Shown here piece by piece: positions 1 to 8,656 of a stretch of DNA of 64,000 nucleotides (positions are counted from its first letter, which is position 1; each line of letters starts with the position of its first letter). The DNA comes from Legionella_A sp963772805. Its GTDB lineage: Bacteria; Pseudomonadota; Gammaproteobacteria; Legionellales; Legionellaceae. The notes beneath the pieces are model-generated. The model did not search any database. It had not been told where the DNA came from and saw only the letters and a list, made by a program, of their open reading frames with translations. Both the position numbers and the translations under genes were made by a program. The stretch spans positions 124,001 to 188,000 of the forward strand of contig CAVYYU010000002.1 in the NCBI GenBank assembly GCA_963772805.1, given 5' to 3'.

Positions 1-25
1 CGTTGCGAAGATGTAAAACCTAGCA

Positions 26-421
26 TCAACCTGGAAATAAAACCCGAATCGCCTCCGGCAACGGAATCGACTTGCTCTCTTGATAATCAACCCAAACAAC
101 CTTACTAATCCCCTGCGCCATTAATACATCCCCCTGGTATAAATCATGATCCATCACCAGGCTGGAACGGCCCAAGCTATGAATGCTGCTATTTAATGTC
201 AACGTCGCCGGGTAGACAACAGCCTTTAAGAAAGTACATGCGACATGGATGACTACCGGGCCCTGATTCTGTTTCAAATCCAAGTGCAGGCCTTGCAGCC
301 ATTCAATCCTTGCTTCCTGAAAATAATCAAAATAACGGGCATTATTAACATGCCCTAACGCATCCATATCACCCCAGGCGATATTAAATGTTTTGTGATG
401 AACATTAATTTTATTGGTCAT
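26..421 (-). CDS. Acyl-CoA thioesterase, 4HBT (hotdog) family
   Basis: A 131-residue single-domain hotdog protein. The N-terminal block GDMDALGHVNNARYFDYFQE is the 4HBT-family signature, with Asp in the active-site position and GHVNN at the start of the central helix. Such enzymes hydrolyse acyl-CoA or acyl-ACP thioesters in the cytoplasm; the substrate cannot be read from sequence. Its length is normal for the family. The ATG overlaps the priA stop (ATGA, 418-421), so it is probably co-transcribed and translationally coupled at the 3' end of the priA operon. Family is sure; YbgC-like versus FadM-like is not resolved. Confidence 0.88.
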   Translation of the reverse strand: MTNKINVHHKTFNIAWGDMDALGHVNNARYFDYFQEARIEWLQGLHLDLKQNQGPVVIHVACTFLKAVVYPATLTLNSSIHSLGRSSLVMDHDLYQGDVLMAQGISKVVWVDYQESKSIPLPEAIRVLFPG

Positions 422-2496
422 GATAAATCCATTGGATCAACATCGATATTCCAGCGAATACCATTATTGATACTGTTCAGAGTTAACCAGTCACGCATAT
501 GACTTAATGCAGCACCCAGCTTTTTGCGTGATGATGATTTTACCAGCAATTGCAAACGATGATTATCGGCCTTGCGGGCCAACGGTGCTGGCGCTGGACC
601 CAAAGTGTGAATACCGACACCATGCAATCTCTCTTTCAGTGTATGCAGAAACTGCAGCACACCATTTAAATTTTTTCCTTGTGCGCGAATGATGGCCAGA
701 AAATGAAACGGTGGCAATTCCGCTTGTTGCCGCATAGGCAACAATGATTGCGCAAAAGCATCATACCCTTGTTGTATCAGCAAGTTAAGCGCCGGGTGTT
801 GCGGCAAATGGGTTTGAATCAGCACCTGCCCGGGAAACTCCGCGCGTCCGGCGCGTCCCGCCACCTGCGTTAATAACTGCCCCAAACGTTCAAGCGCACG
901 AAAGTCCTGATTATAAAAACCATTGTCAGCATCCAGCACTACAACCAAGGTCAGGCGTGGGAAGTGATGACCTTTAGCCAACATTTGCGTGCCGATTATT
1001 AACTGCGCCTCACCACTATTGATACGCTGCAAGTGCTCTTCCAATGCCCGCTTTTTTCGTACCTCATCACGGTCAATGCGCAAAATCGACGTAGAGGGGA
1101 ATTGTGTTGATAAAAACTCATGGATACGTTGCGTACCGGCACCAACTGGCAATAGTTCGCGGCCTTTACACACTTTGCACTGCGTGGGTACTGATTGCGT
1201 CAAGCCGCAATGATGGCAAACTAATTGCCCTAGCCGACGATGCACCGTCAAATGACTATCACACGCTCGGCAATCCGCCATCCAGCCGCATTGGTGGCAT
1301 AACAGCACCGGTGCAAAGCCACGGCGATTTATAAAAACTAAAACCTGATTTTTCTGCTGCAGATGTTCATTGATCCGCTGCAGGGTGGTGCTCGCCAAGC
1401 CATGCTGCAACGTTTGGTTGCGAATATCCAATATTTGGTAATGCAGTGGGGTGCTCGTTAATGCTTTTTGAGTTAGCGGCAGTAAAGTATATTTTTGTAA
1501 TGTGCAATTATGCATGCTTTCCAGGCTGGGCGTCGCGGTTCCAAGTACGATGGGGATGTTTGCAGCATGCGCTCGCATCAGCGCGGTGTCGCGTGCCGAG
1601 TAGCGCACGCCCTCCATTTGCTTCAATGACGAATCATGCTCTTCATCAATTACAATCAAGCCCAGTGCTGGCATAGGCGTAAAAACGGCGGCCCGTGTGC
1701 CAATCACCAATTTAACCGCATCATCACTTGCCAACTGCCAGGCAACCTGACGCTCCGTGTCATTTAAATTAGAGTGGATTACCGCCATAGGCACATGAAA
1801 ACGGGCACTAAAACGCGCTAGTAATTGCGGGGTCAAACCAATTTCGGGTACTAAAATCAATACCTGTCGTCCTGCGGCCAGCACTTGCGCTATGACCTGC
1901 AAATAGACCTCGGTTTTACCACTGCCCGTCACCCCCTGTAATAAAAAACAATTATACAACTGCAGCCGGGCAAGAATTGTGTCCACCGCAGCAGCCTGTT
2001 CTGCATTTAATAGCAAAGCCTCGCTGCGCGCGCCCACTTGCACTGCCGGCTTATCGGCTTGCTCATCAACGACAAGGATAGCGCATGCCACTAATGCCTG
2101 CAGTTGCGCCATTTTGAATCCTGCTTGCAGCACCATTTTTTGAGATAAAGAGGTTGGTTGGCGAATGAAAAAATCGAGTAACTCATGCTGACGACGTACG
2201 CGTTTGGGCAACAGGCTACGCGCCTCGTTGGGGCTCATGGCTAAAGAATAATAATTACAGGTTGGCCGCTGGCAGGGATCGCCATTACGGTATTTTTTCG
2301 GTAATACCAACGGAATAACTTCTGAAAGCGGTGATTGATAATAGCGGCTGACCCAACGGCAGAGCGCTAGCATCTCGGTTGATAAAAGTGGCTGCTCATC
2401 AATGAGCGCTGAAATGGGTTTAATATTGGTCTTGGGATTTTCCGGCTGATCATAACCAACCACCACCCCCAAACGCGTTTGCTTTCGAAAAGGCAC
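418..2496 (-). CDS. priA: Primosomal replication protein N' (PriA helicase)
   Basis: A DEXH superfamily-2 helicase that reloads the replisome at stalled forks. Visible features are Walker A GVTGSGKTEVY, Walker B IDEEH, the paired-CxxC zinc region (CHQCG, CRAC, CHHCG, CKVC) and the helicase C-terminal block GTQMLAKGHHFP. The coordinates start at the first conventional start codon, GTG at 2494-2496, encoding VPFRKQ. The open frame continues upstream to 2634, and that part reads VLKVCVPNTSRDFFDY then GARVWVPFRKQ, which aligns with the normal PriA N-terminal DNA-binding domain. No ATG, GTG or TTG lies in that part. The real start is therefore probably a rare ATT (2608-2610) or ATC (2602-2604) just after an AAGGGG. 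The frame is separated from the upstream PTPS-like gene only by its TAG stop. Confidence 0.95.
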   Translation of the reverse strand: MPFRKQTRLGVVVGYDQPENPKTNIKPISALIDEQPLLSTEMLALCRWVSRYYQSPLSEVIPLVLPKKYRNGDPCQRPTCNYYSLAMSPNEARSLLPKRVRRQHELLDFFIRQPTSLSQKMVLQAGFKMAQLQALVACAILVVDEQADKPAVQVGARSEALLLNAEQAAAVDTILARLQLYNCFLLQGVTGSGKTEVYLQVIAQVLAAGRQVLILVPEIGLTPQLLARFSARFHVPMAVIHSNLNDTERQVAWQLASDDAVKLVIGTRAAVFTPMPALGLIVIDEEHDSSLKQMEGVRYSARDTALMRAHAANIPIVLGTATPSLESMHNCTLQKYTLLPLTQKALTSTPLHYQILDIRNQTLQHGLASTTLQRINEHLQQKNQVLVFINRRGFAPVLLCHQCGWMADCRACDSHLTVHRRLGQLVCHHCGLTQSVPTQCKVCKGRELLPVGAGTQRIHEFLSTQFPSTSILRIDRDEVRKKRALEEHLQRINSGEAQLIIGTQMLAKGHHFPRLTLVVVLDADNGFYNQDFRALERLGQLLTQVAGRAGRAEFPGQVLIQTHLPQHPALNLLIQQGYDAFAQSLLPMRQQAELPPFHFLAIIRAQGKNLNGVLQFLHTLKERLHGVGIHTLGPAPAPLARKADNHRLQLLVKSSSRKKLGAALSHMRDWLTLNSINNGIRWNIDVDPMDLS

Positions 2497-2634
2497 CCAA
2501 ACTCTGGCGCCGATGCTCAGTGTAATACCGTCGGAAGAATAATCAAAAAAATCACGGCTGGTATTAGGAACACAGACCTTTAAAACAGTGGAATAATTTT
2601 CGATTTCAATACCCCTTGGGGTGATCCGTGCGCC

Positions 2635-3126
2635 CTAACGCTGCCATGAATGACTAGCCGACTGCCCTGGTGCTGAAAATACCTTAACCAACATATTTTC
2701 AATACGATGACGCGTCAACTCATCCTCGTCCTTAATTAGCTCATTGATAAACCAGCGCGATAATTCCTCGACAGTAATGTTACTTAATGGCATCAGCGTC
2801 ACATCTTCTTTCAGAAAAGGAATTTTTTTCTTATTAAAGGTAAAATAATAATAGCTGTCGTCTTCTGCATACTCCAGAAACGGCGAAAACTGCGGCATCA
2901 GAAACGTTTGATTCAATTGCTTGCATAACTTATGCACGCGCTCCTTGTAATAGCGATAATCAAACGTCATGCCATTATCTTCTACCCACGTGCTTAAAGC
3001 CAGGTAGACACCATACAGATGACCGTGTAATGGCTCGCGCTCCGTCGCTGAAAATATGGTCGTGTGACCCGCTGAGAACTTCATCGACTCTTTCTGCAAT
3101 TCTACTGTAGTTAAATATCTCGCCAT
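2635..3126 (-). CDS. 6-pyruvoyl-tetrahydropterin synthase / QueD-family protein
   Basis: A 163-residue T-fold protein. The zinc-binding histidines are visible as FSAGH (residues ~17-21) and PLHGHLYG (~33-40), with the C-terminal helix VEELSRWFINEL. Members make 6-carboxy- or 6-pyruvoyl-tetrahydropterin from dihydroneopterin triphosphate. The catalytic Cys usually found shortly before the LHGH motif is absent (ATEREPLHGH), so the reaction may differ from QueD. It lies 2 bp after the MidA gene and next to a divergent pteridine reductase, which points to reduced-pterin metabolism rather than queuosine. The gene ends at a TAG that is also the boundary of the upstream-extended priA frame. Confidence 0.85.
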   Translation of the reverse strand: MARYLTTVELQKESMKFSAGHTTIFSATEREPLHGHLYGVYLALSTWVEDNGMTFDYRYYKERVHKLCKQLNQTFLMPQFSPFLEYAEDDSYYYFTFNKKKIPFLKEDVTLMPLSNITVEELSRWFINELIKDEDELTRHRIENMLVKVFSAPGQSASHSWQR

Positions 3127-3128
3127 TA

Positions 3129-4241
3129 TTACAAACTCGCTCGTTTATCATGTAATTGAAAACCGTTAAGTGGCTGATCAACGCCTTTGCTCAAGGCTAT
3201 CACCTTAAATAATTCGCCCATTTCATTCGCCTGGAGCAATTGTTTTACAGCCTGCTGACTACGCACACGTTCAGGTTCATCTGCAATTGCAGCCAACAAG
3301 CTTAACAAACCATTCGCCAGCAAAAAAGAGGCGTGATTGCTAAAACCCGCCACATGAAACCCCGCTGCATCAGCCGCCTCGGCAACGTGTGTAAAATCAA
3401 CGTGTGCGGTGATATCCTCTTCACCGGGATGTGCCAAAGGATTACTGTGTGCCTGATGACGGTAATGGCACATCAACGTACCACCCGTTCGATCAGGATG
3501 ATAATACTCATGCCGTGGAAAGCCATAATCAATGATCAATACCACACCTTGTTTGAGCATGGTATAGCATTGCAATACCCAATCATCGATGAATAAATTA
3601 GCTTCCGACTGATAGGGGTATAAATCCGTTGGCAAAACTGTGCGCAGATATGCAAGCAGACGCGCATCCGTGCATGGTTTCAATACCTCAGCAAGCACGC
3701 TATCCTCTTTCAGGCTTATATAGCTTTCAAACAAGCCATCCTGCAATTGCATAAAGCGATGCACCGGCATTGCATCCAAGACCTCATTGGCAATAACCAC
3801 CCCGTTAAACGGCTCGTCCGGCCAACCTGAGAGCCATTTAACCCGATCGGCCAGATGCGGAATCTGCTCGTTAGCCAGCGCTTGTTGCCGCTGGCGTAAA
3901 TCCGCACTAACCTCGAGAATATGATATTCCCGCGGTAGGCAATTCAGGTGCTCAAGCTGGGTTAAGATATCCACGCACAAACGACCAGAACCCGCACCGA
4001 ACTCCAGTAAAATCGGATCATCGAGTGTGCTTAATACCTGCTGGCATTGATTGGCAAGCGTCTGCCCAAACAAGGGTGTTAATTCGGGGGCGGTAATGAA
4101 ATCACCAGAAGCACCAAATTTCTGTAATCCCGCGCTATAATAGCCAAATGCGGGTGCATACAACGCTTGGTGCATGAATGCCACAAACGGCATATCGCCT
4201 TGTTCACGCAATTGCTGGCGCAAGGAGTCAATTAAGTTCAT
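3129..4241 (-). CDS. SAM-dependent methyltransferase, MidA/NDUFAF7 family
   Basis: About 370 residues. The SAM-binding glycine motif LEFGAGSGRL and the family signature IDYGFPRHEYYHPDR followed by GGTLMCHYRHQ place it in the DUF185/MidA family, whose mitochondrial members methylate an arginine of a complex I subunit. The bacterial substrate is not known. I use the ATG at 4239-4241 (MNLIDSLRQQL), where similarity begins; a longer frame extends to 4283 but adds an unrelated hydrophobic stretch and overlaps the divergent reductase. It is the first gene of the leftward operon running into the PTPS-like gene, priA and the thioesterase. Confidence 0.9.
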   Translation of the reverse strand: MNLIDSLRQQLREQGDMPFVAFMHQALYAPAFGYYSAGLQKFGASGDFITAPELTPLFGQTLANQCQQVLSTLDDPILLEFGAGSGRLCVDILTQLEHLNCLPREYHILEVSADLRQRQQALANEQIPHLADRVKWLSGWPDEPFNGVVIANEVLDAMPVHRFMQLQDGLFESYISLKEDSVLAEVLKPCTDARLLAYLRTVLPTDLYPYQSEANLFIDDWVLQCYTMLKQGVVLIIDYGFPRHEYYHPDRTGGTLMCHYRHQAHSNPLAHPGEEDITAHVDFTHVAEAADAAGFHVAGFSNHASFLLANGLLSLLAAIADEPERVRSQQAVKQLLQANEMGELFKVIALSKGVDQPLNGFQLHDKRASL

Positions 4242-4274
4242 GTGTGTAAAAATTGTAAAAAAGAGGAACATACC

Positions 4275-5023
4275 TTGAATCAATCAGACATACAAGCACC
4301 TGTGGCATTGATTACGGGTGCGGCACGACGCATCGGTGCCGCCATCGCCAGCTATTTGCATCAGGCAGGCTATCGCATCATCATTCACTATCATCACTCT
4401 GACAGTGAAGCCCATGACTTGGCGCAGGCGCTCAATCAGCAAAGAACCAACAGCGCGCTGACGCTAGTCGCCGATTTATGTCAGCCAAACGCAGCAGACA
4501 TGCTCATTGCAAACACGATAGATTGGGCCGGAAAACTTAATTTGCTAGTTAACAATGCGTCCATTTTTATGCGCACCGATCCCGGCGCTGCGGATATTAT
4601 CGCCTGGGATAAACTGTTTAACACCAACGTCAAAGCACCTTTTTTACTCAGTCAGGCCGCCTTTCCTTATCTTGCCGCACAACACGGCGCCATCATCAAC
4701 ATCACCGATGCGCATGCAGATAAGCCATTAAAAGACTATGCCGTGTATTGCCAAACCAAGGCAGCCCTCAACATGCAGACCAAGGCGCTGGCGCGTGAAT
4801 TTGCGCCAAACGTACGCGTTAACGCGGTAGCGCCCGGCGCTATTGCCTGGCCTGAGGGAGAAAACGCCTTGAGTAGCGTGCGGCAAAAAAAATCATCGCT
4901 AAAACAGCGCTGCAACGGCATGGCGAGCCTGTATTCATTGCGCACGCGGTGCTTGCTCTGGCAGAAAATCCATTCATTACCGGCGAGACGCTCACCATAG
5001 ATGGCGGTCGAAACCTGATTTAA
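4275..5023 (+). CDS. Pteridine reductase (SDR family), frame broken near the C-terminus
   Basis: A short-chain dehydrogenase of the FolM/PTR1 type, which reduces dihydropterins with NADPH. Seen: TGAARRIG (the TGxxxRxG cofactor motif of pteridine reductases), NNAS, and the catalytic YCQTK. The start is the TTG at 4275, seven bases after AAGAGGA; a GTG at 4242 adds an unsupported 11 residues. The frame changes in an A8 run at 4885-4892. Read straight it ends at 5000 with an unrelated tail (SSLKQRCNGM...). Shifted by one base it continues with IIAKTALQRHGEPVFIAHAV and ITGETLTIDGGRNLI, ending at TAA 5021-5023, which is the expected SDR C-terminus. Either the gene is frameshifted, the tract slips during expression, or one base is a sequencing error. 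Confidence 0.8.
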
Positions 5024-5104
5024 CGTTCGTCATTCCAGTGCTTGTGAGGAGGGTTGGATACCACAGAAACGAGTACCGTTGCCATTTGCTTTTGACCTGT
5101 TGTT

Positions 5105-5194
5105 GTAGGTTGGCGCTGAGCGCAGTGCAGCCCAACAGGGGAACTCCTCCGTGCCACAATCGCGGGGCTTCGCTAGCGCTCAGCGCCAACCTAC
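5105..5194. repeat. REP-like palindromic element (18-bp inverted repeat)
   Basis: The arms GTAGGTTGGCGCTGAGCG (5105-5122) and its exact complement (5177-5194) flank a GC-richer 54-base centre. It lies in the 300-base gap between the pteridine reductase and the HEPN-like gene. Sequence style (GTAGGTTGG...GCCCAAC) resembles dispersed REP/MITE-type elements of proteobacteria. No coding capacity. It may also end transcription of the reductase gene. Confidence 0.6.
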
Positions 5195-5324
5195 GGACGA
5201 ATAAATGGTGGACCGGCTCACGGTCATAACTAGATACTAACTATCCAGCACATCTGACTTTTCGCCTAGGTTCGAAATTTGTGGCGACTAGATGTTAATC
5301 GGTATTTTTAAGGAGCGATATAAC

Positions 5325-5765
5325 ATGGACAAACAATTTCTCACGCCCGTTGATATGCTACAAATTGCGGCGCAACATGCTTATTGTGCTGATCACTTAT
5401 TACAGCACAATGGCGAGCTAAGCATGGATAACGATCTAACCATTGATGCACTATTACCGATCACTACACTAATCCACAGCGCATTTGAATTAACACTCAA
5501 AGCATACCTACTGCATGAGCATCGGCAGATTCGTCATTATAAAAATTTGTTTGAACTGGTGGAACTCAATGCGCACCTTGGTTTATCCAGACATGAAACT
5601 CAGCTAATCGGCACCCTATCGCGGCAAAATGCCTTTCATAAAGGAGTGGATTATCTACTCTGGGAAAACCGTCAACAAATGCATGTATTTTGTGTGCAAA
5701 TGATGGCGTTGTATGGTCGCTTACAAGAAATAATGCCAGTGGAGTTACAAATTGACTATCAGTAA
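5325..5765 (+). CDS. HEPN-like helical protein
   Basis: 146 residues starting at the ATG nine bases after AAGGAG. The predicted helical core IHSAFELTLKAYLLHEH followed by HYKNLFELVELN resembles HEPN domains, where an ELxLKAxL helix precedes a basic/His turn. A possible HEPN nuclease motif, Rx4H, is present as SRQNAFH (about residues 104-110). Many HEPN proteins are RNases or toxins, but no nucleotidyltransferase or other antitoxin partner sits beside it. The assignment is fold-level pattern recognition only; function unknown. Confidence 0.6.
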   Translation: MDKQFLTPVDMLQIAAQHAYCADHLLQHNGELSMDNDLTIDALLPITTLIHSAFELTLKAYLLHEHRQIRHYKNLFELVELNAHLGLSRHETQLIGTLSRQNAFHKGVDYLLWENRQQMHVFCVQMMALYGRLQEIMPVELQIDYQ

Positions 5766-5883
5766 AACTAAAATGTCCCTACACAATGCAGGTCATCCCT
5801 GGACGCTCCTCCGCTGTTCACGCGGGGGTCAATCAAATCACGGTCGCGCGCAGAGGTCCGTCCAGAGATGTCTACTCTATTTG

Positions 5884-6090
5884 TTAGTGATAGTATGCAT
5901 AGATGGTAATAAGAAACACGCCGGACGCAATCAAAAAAACAGCGGAAAGCACTGAATGCTTGTAAAATCCCCCGTCACTGAATACCCTTCTATCCAGATA
6001 CTCACTCAGCTTTTCTATTCTGCCCGGACAAATCAACATACAAACGCCAACAACGATCGCGAAAACGCCCAATATCAGTAATCCAATCAT
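5884..6090 (-). CDS. Small membrane protein, two predicted TM helices
   Basis: 68 residues with hydrophobic segments at about 2-21 (GLLILGVFAIVVGVCMLIC) and 46-66 (VLSAVFLIASGVFLITIYAY) joined by a charged loop. The ATG is preceded by AAGGA at nine bases, which supports translation. No family recognised; the two-helix layout is that of many small inner-membrane proteins. It lies downstream of the pilin gene, separated by a strong palindrome. Confidence 0.6.
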   Translation of the reverse strand: MIGLLILGVFAIVVGVCMLICPGRIEKLSEYLDRRVFSDGGFYKHSVLSAVFLIASGVFLITIYAYYH

Positions 6091-6137
6091 GATAGTTATC
6101 CTTCATCAGTTACTTGCGCAGACCCTTGCGCCTCAAC

Positions 6138-6169
6138 CTCGAGATGAGGCATTAATGCCTCATCTCGAG
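6138..6169. terminator. Perfect 32-bp palindrome, likely terminator or protein-binding site
   Basis: A 16-bp arm beginning CTCGAGATGAGGCATT is followed directly by its exact complement, with no loop. It sits 45 bases after the pilin stop. As RNA it would form a strong stem, but no U-run follows on either strand, so Rho-independent termination is not certain; processing or 3'-end protection of the pilin mRNA is an alternative. Confidence 0.5.
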
Positions 6170-6213
6170 AACGCGAGCAGCTACTATCACAGTAAAACTG
6201 CAACCATACTGGC

Positions 6214-6588
6214 TTACAAAATACCCGTGCCTGTAAAGGTAGACGTTTCACCACCAGTTGTTCTTGTTACTGTGCAGGTAGCCGATACACCAGCACCAAG
6301 TACCACGCTTCCCACAGTGTAACCAGTAGGCGCTGCCCCGCCTGCCAGCGCTGCTGACACATCAGTACAATTTGCGACAGCCACGCCATTCGCGCTGTTT
6401 GCACTGCGTGCGGCATAGTTAATTGCTGAAGCCGATCCCAAGGCACCAGCAACACCGTCGGTGGCGGCTTGTCGCGCATCTCCTTGCAAATCAATATAAG
6501 TTGGTATAGCTACCGCGGCTAAAATACCCAAAATCACAATAACCATCACCAGCTCAATCAATGTAAAACCTTTATTTAATGTTCTCAT
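6214..6588 (-). CDS. Type IV pilin / prepilin-like protein
   Basis: 124 residues with a class III signal: MRTLNKG|FTLIELVMVIVILGILAAV. Cleavage by prepilin peptidase after Gly7 would leave Phe1 and Glu5. The body carries an Ala/Ser/Gly-rich region and two Cys (ANCTD and SATCT) that could form the C-terminal disulfide. Short length and composition resemble MSHA-type or type II pseudopilins. The ATG follows GAGGAT. Its neighbours, a GspF/PilC protein and a single-TM protein, support a small pilus/T2SS-related cluster, although no ATPase or secretin is in the window. Confidence 0.85.
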   Translation of the reverse strand: MRTLNKGFTLIELVMVIVILGILAAVAIPTYIDLQGDARQAATDGVAGALGSASAINYAARSANSANGVAVANCTDVSAALAGGAAPTGYTVGSVVLGAGVSATCTVTRTTGGETSTFTGTGIL

Positions 6589-6807
6589 TGTTCCATCCTC
6601 TTAAAGTATCCACCCTCTAGTTAATCATAGCTCACGGACCATATATAATCAAACTGACTGCAAACGAGCTAATTGGTGCTGGTGTTGCTCGATTACGTTC
6701 TCCGAAATAGCGCCCATCCCACATCAAACTCAAGAACCACAGTGCCCCCTACTTGACCATATAACGTGAGTCTGCGTCTCAACGCCTGATCTACAGGCCA
6801 GCACTTC

Positions 6808-7296
6808 TCACCATTGACTACACCCCCAAAACGCCATCTCGCGGCACCATTGGTGCGGGCTTACAACCATGTCGATTTTGCCTCGCTGACAATGAAATCC
6901 CAGCATGATTTTTTGCGGTGGATCAGCGCGAAAATAGTCACTGCTACGTACGTGGTAAGTAAGCACGTGCGCCACCGGATCATAGCTCCAAGTTAAGGGC
7001 AAACCATTATCATCATCAAGCGAGGCCGTGTGCAGCCCGCCAACCGACGCCTGCTGAAACAAGTCAGGATTATCAAAAGCCGCACATACATCCTCGCCCT
7101 CATGCGTTAGAATTTGCCTGATTTGAAACAAACGATGAATAAGCTGGACGTTATTATCAAAAACCGTACGCTCAAGACTTGCCTGTACCATCGAGGCATA
7201 GCGCAGGATAAACCAAACCATAGTCGCGACCAGCGTAATCACAATAGCCGTGTGGTAGTGATTTAAACGGACCGACTTTGCGAGCAGCGTTCTCAT
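6808..7296 (-). CDS. Single-pass membrane protein of the pilin cluster
   Basis: 162 residues from the ATG at 7294-7296, which overlaps the GspF stop (ATGA), so the two are translationally coupled. One N-terminal TM helix (AIVITLVATMVWFILRY) is followed by a periplasmic domain with Cys residues (EDVCAAF, FHCQRG, QWCREM, WGCSQW). The topology matches minor pilin-assembly or MSHA accessory proteins, but I recognise no family. A longer frame to 7329 is less likely because of the coupling. Confidence 0.7.
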   Translation of the reverse strand: MRTLLAKSVRLNHYHTAIVITLVATMVWFILRYASMVQASLERTVFDNNVQLIHRLFQIRQILTHEGEDVCAAFDNPDLFQQASVGGLHTASLDDDNGLPLTWSYDPVAHVLTYHVRSSDYFRADPPQKIMLGFHCQRGKIDMVVSPHQWCREMAFWGCSQW

Positions 7297-8528
7297 TTGG
7301 GATGCATCATTTGGGATGCCATGCTCCACATCGGCAAAAACACACCCAACGCTAAAATCAACACCATGACCCCCATAATCACCAGCATGATTGGCTCAAT
7401 AGCATCACTCAGACGCACTAGATCATACTCAATTTCTCGCTGATAAAATTCGGCAACATCATCCAGCAAGGTGTCAATATTCCCCGACTCCTCGCCCAAG
7501 GTAATCATTTGCACCACAAGCGGCGGAAAAAGTTGCGTTTGCGCAATCGAATTGGCAATACTATTGCCACGACCAACCATACTAGATACCTGCCGAATTT
7601 GTTGCTCAACAAACGCATTTCCTGTAGAAGCACCGACCAGCTCAATGCCATCAACCGCCGTCAACCCGGAGCGCAGAACCAATGCATACAAACTGGCAAA
7701 GCGTGCCAAGATGATACGGTGAATCAGCCAGCCGATGACGGGAATTTTTAATTGCAGCCTCGACCATTTCAATTCTCCGGCGGTTGTTTTGATATAATAG
7801 CGAATCGCCACGATCGCAAGAATAATGCCCGCAAGTATGATATACCAGTAACCAATAATGAAATCGGACGTTGCAATCAGGATACGAGTTGGTAAAGGCA
7901 ACGTGCCTTGGAAACTTTTGAACAAGCCGGCAAACGCCGGGATAACAAACGCATTGATGATGAGCAAGGCAACGAAAATCGCGACCAAAACCATCAGCGG
8001 GTAGCGCAGTGCGGATTTTATTTTTTTACGCGTATCGACTTCCAACTCAAGGTATTCCGCCAAATGCAAAAACACATTGTCAAGCTGGCCGGTGCTCTCA
8101 CCCACCTTGACCAAATTAACAAAAAAATCTGAAAAAATATCAGGGAACTGGGCAAGCGATAAATACAAGCTACGCCCCTGGTTCAGGCTAGCTAAAATTT
8201 GCTGCAGTGCTTTCGCCAATTGCTTATCACGAGTTGTCTCAGCAAGCTTGGCTATGCTAATACCTATAGGAATACCGGCTTTAATGAGCGTATACAATTG
8301 CCGACAAAGCATCTGCAGGTCATCCTGCGATACTTTCTCTTTGAATATCGTAATCTTCAGAGAACTACCAGCAGGTTTTTCTGTTTTTTTTTCCGCCTTG
8401 CTGATGTCAAGTGGCGTTAGTGCTTCAGTCTGCAATTGCGCCGCCAAATCCTCAGCCGACAATGCATTTCGCCTGCCCGTTACCTGCTGGCCACTTGCAT
8501 CACGCGCACTAAACTGAAATTCCGGCAT
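7293..8528 (-). CDS. Type II secretion / type IV pilus inner-membrane protein (GspF/PilC family)
   Basis: 411 residues, the normal size. An N-terminal cytoplasmic region (MPEFQFSARDASGQQVTGRR) is typical, followed by two copies of the T2SF domain (about 72-195 and 275-400) with three TM segments. These proteins are the membrane platform for pilus or pseudopilus assembly and contact the assembly ATPase. It is the first gene of a leftward cluster ending in a pilin gene. Whether it serves an MSHA-like pilus or another system cannot be decided here. Confidence 0.9.
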   Translation of the reverse strand: MPEFQFSARDASGQQVTGRRNALSAEDLAAQLQTEALTPLDISKAEKKTEKPAGSSLKITIFKEKVSQDDLQMLCRQLYTLIKAGIPIGISIAKLAETTRDKQLAKALQQILASLNQGRSLYLSLAQFPDIFSDFFVNLVKVGESTGQLDNVFLHLAEYLELEVDTRKKIKSALRYPLMVLVAIFVALLIINAFVIPAFAGLFKSFQGTLPLPTRILIATSDFIIGYWYIILAGIILAIVAIRYYIKTTAGELKWSRLQLKIPVIGWLIHRIILARFASLYALVLRSGLTAVDGIELVGASTGNAFVEQQIRQVSSMVGRGNSIANSIAQTQLFPPLVVQMITLGEESGNIDTLLDDVAEFYQREIEYDLVRLSDAIEPIMLVIMGVMVLILALGVFLPMWSMASQMMHPK

Positions 8529-8656
8529 ATCCTTGTGCTCATATAGTTATTGGGAGGCAAAAACTACCCCCTTAAACTTCAGTATAGTGCTACTTTAGAA
8601 TATTTGGGAAATATAGCCATCAAGCGCTATCATAATCCGGGCTACAACTATATTAA

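Noticed and set aside
5255..5290. GGTTCGAAAT segment resembling a tRNA T-loop
   Set aside because: No acceptor, D or anticodon arms can be folded around it.
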